Positions 43,596-53,856 of a stretch of 64,000 nt of DNA are shown here, one piece after another. Made by a program: the position numbers and the translations under genes. The notes beneath the pieces were generated by a model. That model was not told the DNA's origin. It was given only the letters and a program-made list of their open reading frames with translations, and did not search any database. Source of the DNA: Cavia porcellus (Eukaryota; Chordata; Mammalia; Rodentia; Caviidae); NCBI RefSeq assembly GCF_034190915.1, contig NW_026947493.1, positions 41,906,501 through 41,970,500 on the forward strand, in the 5' to 3' direction. The number at the start of each line of letters is the position of its first letter. Within the stretch, counting starts at the first letter, position 1.

Positions 43596-46500
43596 ATGCA
43601 ACAGCAGAGAGATAACATGTCAACAATAAACCAGCATTTAACAGTAATAACCATTAATGTAAATGGTCTCAATTCACCAATCAAAAGAAACAGACTAGCA
43701 GAATGGATCAAGAAACAAAATCCAACCATATGCTGTTTACAGGAAACCCATCTAACCCAGAAGGATACTCACAGACTGAAAGTCAAAGGATGGAAAACAA
43801 TACTTCATGCAGCAGGAATCCAAAAAAAAAAAAAAAAGCAAGAGTAGCCATTCTGTTTGCAGACAATGTGAACTTTAAACTAACAATGACCATAAAGGAC
43901 AAAGAAGGTCAATACATACTCGTTAGGGGAAAACTCCAAGAGGAAGAGATAACTATCTTAAATATATATGCACCAAACTCCAGAGCACCCAGTTATATAA
44001 AACAACTATTAACAGAAATGAAAAATCAAATTATCAGTAACACAATTGTAACAGGAGACCTTAATACACTATTGACACCAAGGGACAAATCAACCAACAC
44101 AAAATAAGCAAAGAAATAACAGAACTGAATCACACCTGTGAACAAATGGATTTGATAGACATATACAGAATGTTCCACCCAACAACAACACAATACACAT
44201 TCTTCTCAGCAGTACATGGATCGTTCTCTAAAATAGACCATATATTAGCTCACAGAACATATTTAAACAAATGCAAAAGAGTTGAAATCATCCCTTGCAT
44301 GTTATCGGATCATAGTGCTCTGAAATTAGAAATTAATGATAAAAGATACTGCAAAAATCCCACAAATACATGGAAACTGAATAACACACTGTTGAGTAAT
44401 CAGTGGGTCACAGAAGAAATTAAAAAATACCTACAAGAAAATGAAAAGCAGATACAACTTACCGGAATCTGTGGGATGCAATGAAAGCCATCCTCAGAGG
44501 AAAATTTATTGCACTGAGTTCCCACATCAGGAAAACAGAATGAATATAAATAAATAACTTGACACTACACCTCAAACAGCTAGAAAACGAAGAGCAAGTC
44601 AAGCCCAAAGCCAAAAGAAGAGAGGAAATTATAAAAATCAGAGCAGAAATCAATGCAATAGAGACTAAGAAAACAATCCAAAGAATCAATGAATCAAAGA
44701 GTTGGTTCTTTGAAAGAATAAATAAAATCAATAAGCCCTTAGCCAACCTTACTTTAAAAAGGGAATAAAAATCTCAAGTTTATGCAAAAAGGAATAAAAA
44801 AGGCGAAATCACTACAGACTCTGTAGAAATACAGAAGATCATAAACACCTATTTCGAAAACCTCTACTCTCAAAGGTTTGATAACACAGAAGAAATAGAC
44901 AGATTCTTAGAAACATATGAAGTACCAAAGCTAGATCAAGAGGATGTAAAACTGCTGAATAACCCAATCTCTGTTAATGAAATTGAAAATGTAATTAAGT
45001 CCTTACCTACAAAGAAGAGCCCAGGCCCAGATGGATTCACTGCAGAATTCTACAAGAAATACAAAGAAGACCTTAATGCCGACACTCCCCAAATTATTCA
45101 GTGAAATTGAAGGGAAGCAATCCTTCCTAAGTCATTCCTGGAAGCAAATATTACTCTAATACCAAAACTTGAGAAGGACCCACTAAAAAACAGAACTATA
45201 GATCAATCTCCCTAATGAACACAGATGCAAAAATCCTCAATAAAATATTGGAAAATAGGATGCAGCAAATCATCAAGAAAATTATACACCATGTCCAAGT
45301 GGGATTCATCCCAGGAATGCAAGGATGGTTCAACATACATAAATCAATAAATGTAATCCACCATATCAGTAAAACCAAAAGTAAGAATCACATGATCATT
45401 TCTATAGATGCAGAAAAAGCCTTCCATAAGGTCCAACATTCATTCATGATAAGAAATTTACAGAAAATTGGAATAGATGGTCTTTACCTCAATATAATGA
45501 AGGCCATTTATGACAAACCAATAGCCAGCATCATACTAAATGGCCAAAAATTGAAAGCCTTTACTTTAAAATCAGGCACAAGACAAGGATGTCCTTTATC
45601 ACCACTCCTATTTAATATAGTACTGGAAGTACTAGCCAGAGCAATTAGGCAAGAAAGAGAAATAAAAGGGGTAAAGATAGGAAAAAAAGAAGTTAAGTTA
45701 TCATTGTTTGCAGATGACATGATACTCTACATAGAAGACCCCCTAAACTCCATTGAAAGTATCTTAGGTATAATAAATAAATTCAGTAATGTAGCTGGAT
45801 ACAAAATCAATACTCAAAAATCAATAGCATTCCTATACACGAACAACAAAATCACAGAGAGGGAAATAAGAGAAACCACACTCTTCACACTAGCAAGCAA
45901 AAAAATGAAATATTTAGGAATTACTCATACAAAAGAAGTGAAAGACCTATACAGGGAAAATTATAATACACTGAAAAAAGAAATTGAAGATGATCTCAGA
46001 AAATGGAAAGACATCCCATGCTAATGGATAGGAAGAACAAACATTGTGAAAATGGCCGTTCTCCCAAAACTGCTATACAGATTCAATGCAATCCCAATAA
46101 AAATACCATCAACATACCTTATAGATCTAGAGAAATCACTCCTAAGGTTCATCTGGAACCAGAAGAGACCTAGAATAGCAAAGGCAATTCTAAGCAGCAA
46201 AGGCAATGCAGGAGGTATCACAATCCCTGACTTGAAGTTATACTACAAAGCAACAGTAGTAAAATCAACATGGTACTGGAATCAAAACAGAGACAAAGAT
46301 CAATGGAATAGATTAGAAGATACAACCACAACTACAAACACACTCAACCACCTTATCTTTGATAAAGGAGCCAAGCAGGTTCACTGGAAGAATGACAGTC
46401 TCTTTAATAAATGGTGCTGGAAAAACTGGCTCTCCATTTGCCAAAAACTAAAGCTAGACCCATGTCTATCACCAAGTACTAAATTAAAATCTAAATGGGT

Positions 46501-47426
46501 CAAAGATCTGAATATTAAAACAGAAACACTAAATCTATTGGGAGACAAATTGGGTAGAAACCTTGAAGACATAGGGGTAGGTAGAGAATTCATGAACAGG
46601 ACTCAAACTGCACGGGAAATACTTCCCAGAATCAATAACTGGGACCACTTCTTATTAAAAAGTTTCTGCATGTCAAAAGAAATCTCCAGCATAGTGAAAA
46701 GAAAACCCACAAACTGGGGAAAGAGTTTAGTGAACTCTCTCTCAGACACGGGACTCTTGTCTAAAACATATAAAGAATTAAAAAAACTCAGACCCCCAAA
46801 ATTCAAAGATCCAATCCAAAAATGGGCATCTGAGATGAATATGCACTTCTCAGATGAAGAAATGCAAATGGCAAATAAATACATGAAAAAATGTTCATCA
46901 TCATTGGTCATTAAAGAAATGCAAATTAAAACCACACTGAGATTCCATCTCACTCCTGAAAGAATGGCCAGGATCAATAAACCAACAACAACAAATGCTG
47001 GAGAGGCTGTGGGGAAAAGGAACTCTCCTACACTTTTGGTGGGAGTGTAGACTGGTGCTGCCTTTGTGGAGCTCAGTCTGGAGATTTCTCAAAAAGCTGG
47101 GATTGGAAGTCCCATTTATTCCAGCTATTCCACTTCCAGGCATATTCCCAGAAGAACTGAAAGCATCATACCACAGTGATATATGTGCACCAATGTTTAT
47201 AGCAGCACAATTTGTAATCGCCAGATCTTGGAAACAACTGAAGTGTCCATTAACTGAGGAATGGATAAAAAAGTTGTGGTATTTCTATACAATGGAGTAT
47301 TATTCAGCTATAAAGAAGGATCACATTGAGAGATTTATCAACAAATGGGCACAGCTTGAGACCATACTCATAAGTGAAATAAATCAATCTCGCATGTGTG
47401 AATACCGAATAGTTTCCCTAATGTAA
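43596..47426 (+). pseudogene. L1 ORF2 relic (endonuclease and reverse transcriptase)
   Basis: The endonuclease (43,640-44,330) retains the expected catalytic neighbourhoods: 'TINVNGLNS', 'QETHL', 'GDLNT', 'KIDHILAH' and 'SDHSAL'. The reverse transcriptase (45,215-46,024) has '[20 protein letters not shown]' and '[12 protein letters not shown]', the FADD form of the YADD box. The C-terminal part runs to 47,426 with '[19 protein letters not shown]' and 'TMEYYSAIKKDHIERF'. Breaks include an expanded A-run with a frameshift at 43,821-43,837, a stop at 44,105, frameshifts near 44,480 and 45,200 and a stop at 46,022. In L1 this protein nicks the target and copies the RNA there; this copy cannot do so. 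Confidence 0.9.
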
Positions 47427-48598
47427 GTAATGATTCAAATATATAAAAATATGTGGTAATCATGATTCCCCATTTTGTGGCCTTAAAGCCTTATAAAGTT
47501 TTCACTTATTAATTGGAAAGGCTTTATTCTGGGCTTCTTGATATGGAAATATTTGAAGCTATAGTATATGAAGTTTTATTCAAATATTTCAAGGAAAAAG
47601 ACAGACACTATGGTAACTACTATTAAGTCGGGTTATTTGGTGGTAAAGCACTAGGTTGCTGAAACAGTCATGCTTTGACCTGTATTGTTATATTGTTATG
47701 TCCTGTTTTATCTCAATCTCTCCCTTATTCATTAAAAAAATTATTTAGTTATTTTTTATGTTTTTTTTAATTAAAGGGGAAAATTTTTTTAAATTAGCAG
47801 GATATGTAATAGTAACTTTTTTTGATTTCCTATTAACTTGATTTGAAGTCCTGTAATACTCCCATTATCTTGTTTTTACTGATTAGACTCTGTTCCATTC
47901 TGTACGATAGTATCAAGTTTGAGGGTATAGGCAACTACTTTGAAGGCAATAAGATTCACTATGATGCCCATTCTGGTTTGACTATTGTCTCCTTTGGAAG
48001 TCCTGTAATGTTTACAATGCTTAAGTTTTATTGGTCTTGTTCTCTACTGTTTTGTTCAACTTTATAATATCTAATGAGATAGACAATTCTTTTTAAGGAA
48101 ACAAGAGACATTGTTGATAACCATTGTTGATAACCTTGTACTCTGTTTTACATCATGTGCTATGTCTAGCCTTGGTTTTGACTGACAGCTTTGTTTTGCC
48201 ATATTTGACTTTATTCTCTCCATCCCCAAAAAGTAATAAGAACTAAGGAGTAATAAAACCCAAAATGTGTAAATTTTGTTGTAAAAAAGAGAGGGAAAAA
48301 AAGAGCTCTAAAGGATACAACAGCAAGTGTGTTTAGGGGTGTTAAATAGCTGACCATATTAATGGTTTTGGTTGGATCATTGAACACAACTGTTTGCAGT
48401 CTCAGTGTTTGAATGTCCACTTTGTATGCTTTGATACTGTGATTTGAGCAACTATCTCTAAGATGATAATATGTAATCTATTAACTGGTGATTTCTTACT
48501 TTTTTTTTTTGTAGTTCTGTATTACTTGTACCCTTACACCGCTTTGTTTTGTTTTGTTTTTTCTCTTTTTCCTTTTAAATAAAATTTGGAAAAAAAAG
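47427..48598 (+). repeat. L1 3'UTR with repeated modules and poly(A) end
   Basis: Two degenerate copies of a module ('gatttgaagtcctgtaatac' near 47,840 and 'tttggaagtcctgtaatgtt' near 47,992) are followed by a terminal block (48,236-48,598). The terminal block includes 'acccaaaatgtgtaa', 'ctgtttgcagtctcagtg', 'gataatatgtaatctattaa' and AATAAA at 48,577. Confidence 0.75.
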
Positions 48599-48599
48599 A

Positions 48600-49045
48600 C
48601 TTCAATACCAGATAACAAAAAATGAACAATGGTTACTATAATATCTCATTTTCTTCAAAAAAAGTTATCCATACTATCACACAAAATAAAGTTAAATAAA
48701 ACACAACAGAATAGAACCAATCAAAACAAAAGAACAAAAGCATGATAGGATTTCAAATAAGATGATAGTAAATCAGCAATGGCTACCATGTCTCATTTGC
48801 TGTTCCTACCATTGCATGTAATAAAATCAAACAGAATAAAATCAGTTAAACAAATAAATGAAAGTATTATAAGACTCCAAAACAAGATAATAGGAAACCA
48901 ATCATGATTACCACAATACATCCCATTATTTTCAAAATAACTACCCATACCATCAGACAAAATAAAATCTAATAGGATAAGATAGGACAAAGGTAAACCT
49001 AACAAAATTGTGAAAACAATACAACAGTTCAAGACAAGACAATAA
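48600..49045 (-). repeat. Degenerate tandem modules (~125-150 bp) in the L1 3'UTR
   Basis: Antisense copies are marked by 'caatggttactataatatct' (48,627), 'caatggctaccatgtctcat' (48,778) and 'catgattaccacaatacatc' (48,902). Each is followed by 'cttcaaa/ttcaaaataac', 'ataccatc' and 'aaaataaaatc'-like text. The same module forms the tail of the ORF-less elements at 50,730-50,990 and 52,265-52,500. Confidence 0.7.
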
Positions 49046-49059
49046 GAAATTAACAGTAA

Positions 49060-49159
49060 GGGGCTGGGGATTTAGCTCAGTGGCATAAGAGCCTGCCTTG
49101 GAAGCAGGCAGTCGTGAGTTCGAATCCTGGTACCAATAAAAAGGAAAAAGACAAAAAAA
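49060..49159 (+). repeat. ID-type SINE, best-preserved copy, with 15-bp target duplication
   Basis: Body GGGGCTGGGGATTTAGCTCAGTGG (A box TAGCTCAGTGG) and B box GAGTTCGAATCC, A-rich tail. The flanks AAGAAATTAACAGTA at 49,044-49,058 and 49,160-49,174 are identical. The middle folds as a tRNA-like anticodon arm (GCCTGC / GCAGGC around loop CTTGGAA-type sequence). Internal pol III boxes look intact. Confidence 0.92.
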
Positions 49160-49679
49160 AAGAAATTAACAGTAGTTACCACTTTTCCCTCTCAGGTGTT
49201 TCCACCCCTATCACTGTTACAATAACTATTTTGCTTTTTGGATCCCATTAACCCCTCTTTTTTAAAAAACTCCTTTTATTTTTTATGCAAGGGTTCACTC
49301 CTGTAAGTTCAAACTGTTTTTCCCATGAACATTATCTCCAGCTACATCCATTTGCCTACAAGAGCCTTGAGATTATTCTACTTTATAACTGGATAGCTTT
49401 CCATTTTATGAAAATACCATATCTTTCTTATCCATTGTGTGGTTGATGGGCACGTTACCCTTGTTTTTTTTCTGGTCTTCTGTCACATAGAATAATTGTT
49501 TCCTCTCCTTTGATTTTCCATTTATGAATTTCCTTTCCAGTTAGATGTGTTTCTTGTACGCAGAGTATCAATAAATCTTGTTTCTTGATCCACCCTCCCT
49601 GTGTTTCTTTTTATTGATGACCTGAGGCTATCTACATGAATGGTTACAACCAGCATACATTGGTTTGTCTCTGCCCTGC

Positions 49680-51370
49680 TATTCTCCTGTTGTTGGCCCT
49701 CCATGTTTCCCTTCATTTAATTGCCTATCTTGTTTAGTGATCCCTCTGCTGCTGTTCCTGGAACCAAGGTCAGCTTTATCTCTTTCTAGAATATTCTTTA
49801 GCACTCTCTGTAGGGTTGGTTTGGTGGTCATGAATTCCTTCAGTTGTTCCTTATCACGGAAGTATCTTATTTTTCCTTCAATTTTGAAAGCTGGTTTTGC
49901 AGGGTATATCAATCTGGATTGGAAGTTGTTTTATTCCAGGATTTGAAACACTTCACTCCAAATCCTTCTTGAACTGATGGTTTGGGTTGACAAATCTGCC
50001 ATGATTCTGACTAGTTTTCCTTTATAGGTGATCCATCTCTTTTCTCTAACAGCTTTTACTATTCTTTTCTTGTGCTGAATTTCTGGGATCTTAATTATTA
50101 TATGTCTGATTGTAGATTTACTTTGGTTATGGCTAGTTGGAGTTCTATATGCCTCACTTATCTGCATGCCAGATCCATTTCCCATGTTTGGGAAGTTTTC
50201 TACTATTACTTCTGTGAATATCCTTTTAATTTCATTTGTGTTGACCCCTGCTACCTGTCCCTTTTAGATTATGCTTCTTTGTATTGTCTTGAAGGTGTTG
50301 AATTATTTCCTGATTCCTAGTTACTTTTAAGAGATCTTTCCTTTCACAATCACTAGTTACAATCCTATCTTCAAAGTTTGAAAGTCTATCTCCAGGCCAT
50401 GTTGGAACTTAGGATGCTGGGAAGCCAAACAAGCACCTCCCCTCCCTGGTAAGCAGCAGTGGTATGGTAGACTGCGGTCCTTCCAGGGGGAGAACCACCA
50501 GTGTCTCCTGAGATCAGCGCCATGTTGGAACTTACAAAGCTGGGAAACAAAGCAACCAGCCTGCCTCTCTGCTAAACAATAGTGAACCTACTGGTGCATG
50601 GCCTAGAATCAAACATTCCACTTCCCCTAACCCTCTTCTCCTGTCCCCCTCATTAGCAAATGGGAACCAGAAATATGAGCATCTCCTTCTACCATCTCTT
50701 TGAAGGCAAATATTTTTATTACTGTTTTGCTCTATTCTGATTAATGGTATGGCTCTATTCAATATTGTTTTGATAAGTTCTATAATGTTCTGTATTTCAT
50801 TTTATTTTGATATACATGATTGAAAGAATAACTGTTGCAACGATAATAAAGTGTACTGTGATACCTATTACTGTTACGCTGGTAACCTGCTGTGAAATTC
50901 TGTACCAATTTCACTGTATGATCTTAGTTGGCTTTATTCTGTCTTGTTCTGTTGTATTTTACTACTTTCAAAATAAATTTTTTTAAAAAAAAGAAAGAAA
51001 GTCTATCTTCAGTCTCTTTCCGGCAGCTTTGCCAGCTTTTGATTGACTGTTTAATTTCCTGGATATTTCTTTTAACTTGTTTCATGCATTGTAATTCCCT
51101 TATATATTGTTCATTCAAAGTTTCCATTATTTTCTTATGCTCCTCTTTTTTAATCTATGTCTTCTTTAGATATACTGAGCAATTCTTTCTTTATGATTTC
51201 CTATTTTACCTGAAACTATTTTTGATTTGACTGCTTTTACAATCTCATGAAGTTGTTTCTTTACTTCAGTTGCTAACCTCTCAGAGATTTCAGGTGTGTG
51301 ACTTCCATTTTCTTCCATGACTGTATCTCCCAGACTTGTTCTGTGTGGGCTGAACATCTGAGATTGCCTT
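49680..51370 (-). pseudogene. L1 ORF1 relic, split by an insertion
   Basis: N-terminal and coiled-coil text lies in 51,370-51,013 ('MEENGSHTPEISERLATEVK', 'KRNIQEIKQSIKSWQSCRKE'). The RRM and C-terminal domain lie in 50,379-49,680 ('EAYRTPTSHNQSKSTIRHII', 'KPAFKIEGKIRYFRDKEQLK'). The 601-bp element at 50,396-50,996 and its target duplication separate them. Frameshifted elsewhere too. Confidence 0.75.
50396..50996 (+). mobile_element. ORF-less composite retrotransposon: two 5' monomers plus an L1-like 3' tail
   Basis: The flanks GAAAGTCTATCTCCAG (50,380-50,395) and GAAAGTCTATCTTCAG (50,997-51,012) form a 16-bp target duplication with one mismatch, so the 601-bp unit inserted as one piece. It starts with two 123-bp-spaced monomers (CATGTTGGAACTTA at 50,398 and 50,521). 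A linker ('gaatcaaacattccacttcc') and a tail of about 270 bp follow, the tail homologous to the L1 3'UTR module ('ctctattcaatattgttttg', 'tgtgatacctattactgtta'). It ends 'aaaataaatttttttaaaaa'. No ORF of substance. A second copy lies at 52,258-52,898 on the other strand. Confidence 0.75.
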
Positions 51371-51520
51371 TTGCTCCTTTGTCTTGACACTCTCCTGAGT
51401 TCCTCCCAAAAAGCTGGCTGTGGGACCCCAGACACTTCCCACTTTGGCTGCCCCTGTGTGGTATAGGGAAATGGGACAGGCACTTTGGGTCTTCTGACCC
51501 CAGATTAATATGGAGGTAGT

Positions 51521-51532
51521 GGGGGGGGGGGG
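51521..51532. repeat. G12 homopolymer
   Basis: Twelve consecutive G within an antisense L1 5'UTR; prone to slippage. Confidence 0.95.
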
Positions 51533-51589
51533 AATCCACCATACCTGTGCAGCTCTCCTGGGGCTTCCATAATGATCAAGAGTATGTGG

Positions 51590-51985
51590 CGGTAGGGCTG
51601 CTTCTCTCCACCTGGGTTGACACTGGGACTCCCACGATGGTGGCAGGCACAGAAGGGTGTATTTGTCTGATTCTCCCAGTGGATGATGGCTGCCTAAAGG
51701 AATCAAGGGCCTCCGGTGGTGGCCTACAGGTGCACAGACAGGGCTTACCTGGCTGCATGTCCCTACTCCTGCTGGCTTCCCACAGGAAGCAGCCTTCTGG
51801 TGGCTGGGGCCACCTGGTATAGGTCAATCTGCTGGTTCTCTCTACCCCATGCTGGCTGCCTGCAGCAAGGAGCCTTCTGGTGGTGGTGGCCATCAGGCAG
51901 AGGTAGATCTGTCTGGTTCTCTCTGCCCATGTTGGCCTACCCACAGGAAGCAGCCTTCCAGTGGTGGCACCCATTAGGTGAGGCC
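51590..51985 (-). repeat. L1 5'UTR monomer array (about four units of 75-85 bp)
   Basis: Plus-strand landmarks recur: 'ggttctctct' at 51,834 and 51,915, and 'caggaagcagccttc' at 51,783 and 51,945, each followed by 'tggtgg' and a 'ccacctggt/catcagg/cccattagg' variant. GC-rich, in the expected place upstream of ORF1 on the minus strand. Confidence 0.7.
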
Positions 51986-52257
51986 TATCCTCAATTTAAA
52001 TCTTCTAACACTTGTTGATTTGAATTTTTTTGGTCTCTTGCTACTTAAAGAGTCTTTCATTTGATAATCACCAACTGCAACACTGACTTCTAGATCTGAT
52101 ATTCTTTCTTCACTTTGGTTGATTCTACTGCATATAATTTCAATGGAATTTTCAACTTTCTGAATATCTGTTTGAATCCATTTTAGGGCATCCTCTTGTT
52201 TCCTATGCTGGGCATTCATGGTTTCCCTGTCTTTCCCAAACTCCTCTATTTCATAAA

Positions 52258-52898
52258 TTTTTTTTAAATTGTATTTAGAATCTAGTAAAAATACAACAAA
52301 ACAAGATAAAGCCAATCAAGACAATGTAGTGACATTAGTATAGAACTTCAAAGCAGGATATCGGGATAGTAGTAATAGGTACTACAGTATATCTCATTAT
52401 CTTCACAATAGTTGTCCAGTCAATTAGGTATAGTGAAATCAAACCAATAACAGACCATTGTAAAACCAATTGAAGGAGAATATTGAATAGAGCATAACAA
52501 TCATTACAAAACATAACCGTAAAAGTACCTTTGTCTTCAAATAGAACATAGAAGGAAATCCTCCTTATTTGCTATATTGCATATGGTCATCCTCCCAAGA
52601 TATGCTCAGAACTCTGTCCCCAGTTGCTGATGGGGGTGTGGGGGAAGTAGATTTTTGATTCTCAGCCTGCACCAACGGTAGGCTCACGGGAACAGCTGAC
52701 TGGTCCTCCTCCCAGCTGGTGCCAGGGTTGCTTGCCAAGAGGGCGGGCAAATTGCCTTCTTGCACAGCCACCTAAGTCCCAACATACCCAGGCCTCAAGT
52801 AGCCACTTCTGGTTCTCTTCCCAGCCGGCACCAGGAGCGCTTTTACTAAGAAGGCAGGCAAATTGCTTTCTTGTGCAGCCACCTAAGTCCCAACATAC
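52258..52898 (-). mobile_element. ORF-less composite retrotransposon, second copy
   Basis: On the minus strand two monomers start GTATGTTGGGACTTAG at 52,898 and 52,787 (spacing 111 bp). Then come 'gaatcaaaaatctacttccc', 'atgctctattcaatattctc', 'gtagtacctattactacta' and a poly(A)-like end at 52,265-52,258. Collinear with 50,396-50,996 over its full length but clearly diverged, so the two are separate insertions of one family. No clean target duplication was resolved. Confidence 0.7.
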
Positions 52899-53151
52899 TT
52901 TTTAAATCTATGTCTACTATAGATTCACTAACCATTTCCTCCATGATGGTCATTATCTCTTTAATTATCTGTGTAATTAGTTCAGTTTCAGTTTTATCAA
53001 GAGATTTATTCATCTGTTTTGCTACCTCTGTTACTACCAGTTCAAAAGTTCGGATAGGTGGATTTTGGTTTCTTTCATCTCTTGGATCTGCCTTGGGTAA
53101 GTTGGGGATTATGAGATTCATCTTGCTTCCATGTTTTCTCATTTTATATTT

Positions 53152-53172
53152 TGGTGGTGGTGGTGGTGGTGT
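53152..53172. repeat. (TGG)n microsatellite
   Basis: Seven TGG units. Confidence 0.9.
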
Positions 53173-53400
53173 TTATTTGCTTTCTGCATTGAAGTTTGTA
53201 AATTGTTTGTGGTAGTTATCTTTATTATTACTATCAAGACCTCCTTAGAAAATGACTACTTTTCAATGATAGCTTTTAGGTGTAGCTGGCTTTTGTTTTT
53301 GAGTCTGTCCCAGCTTCTTCATTTATTAGGGATAAAAGTTTTCAGCCTGTTTGTCCTAGAACCCAGCTCTTTGGTACTGGGTTGTAGAATTGTTTATGAT

Positions 53401-53856
53401 TGATTCCCAGACAGTCTAGGAACAGGCATACAAAAAAGATCAATTGATCACAACTATGTCATCTTGGCTAAAGTAGTACAATCAGTAATAATGATAGCAT
53501 CAACACAGACTGAAAAATGACAAACTGATAACAATTTCTCACTTTTAACATAGGTACAGCATATATAGTTACATAACAAAATCTAAAGTAGATCAAAAAA
53601 TTATATACAGAAAATGTCCACTAAATGGAATGATTTTACACTGAGGAAAAACTTTAAAAGGAGAAGTGGGAAAAAATATAGAAATTAAAAAAAAAAGAAA
53701 TTCAAAACAAGCCTGAAGGACACAGGAGGATTACACAAGCCTTGGGAAACTGGTAAAGAAAATTCAATAAAAGGAAAAAAGGAAACAATAAATGTAAAAA
53801 TAAACTAAACAACTGATATCAATGTTCACACTGACACACACACAAAAAAAAACATG
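53401..53856. other. Unassigned sequence
   Basis: No element is recognised. Confidence 0.3.

Larger units (their letters stand above)
41936..48598 (+). mobile_element. L1, near full length: monomeric 5'UTR, ORF1, ORF2, 3'UTR
   Basis: The order is 5'UTR repeats 41,937-42,500, ORF1 42,524-43,576, ORF2 43,596-47,426, and a 3'UTR of about 1.17 kb ending 'aaataaaatttggaaaaaaa' at 48,598. Both ORFs are broken by frameshifts and stops, so it is not mobile. The 3'UTR holds repeated modules and the ~350-bp terminal block also found at 54,402 and 62,277. It is the reference copy for the L1 lineage in this window. Confidence 0.9.
48600..51985 (-). mobile_element. L1, antisense, internally deleted (no reverse transcriptase)
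   Basis: Reading right to left: monomeric 5'UTR (51,985-51,400), ORF1 (about 51,370-51,013 and 50,379-49,680, split by an insertion), the start of the ORF2 endonuclease (49,640-49,495), then directly the ORF2 C-terminus (49,470-49,265) and a 3'UTR with three module copies (49,260-48,600). The reverse transcriptase and most of the endonuclease are missing between about 49,470 and 49,495. An ID SINE (49,060) and an ORF-less L1 derivative (50,396) inserted later. Confidence 0.75.
51986..53400 (-). mobile_element. Second antisense L1: ORF1 N-terminal half and 5' leader, split by an insertion
   Basis: 51,986-52,257 encodes coiled-coil text ('ICSRINQSEERISDLEVSVA') and 52,889-53,142 the N-terminal part ('MRKHGSKMNLIIPNLPKADP', 'EVAKQMNKSLDKTETELITQ'). 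The two belong to one ORF1 separated by the ORF-less element. 53,145-53,400 is presumably its 5' leader. Everything downstream of the coiled coil is missing. Confidence 0.65.

Noticed and set aside
49060..49135. A functional tRNA gene
   Set aside because: The sequence has the ID SINE head, an A-rich tail and a target duplication; the acceptor stem does not pair as in a tRNA.
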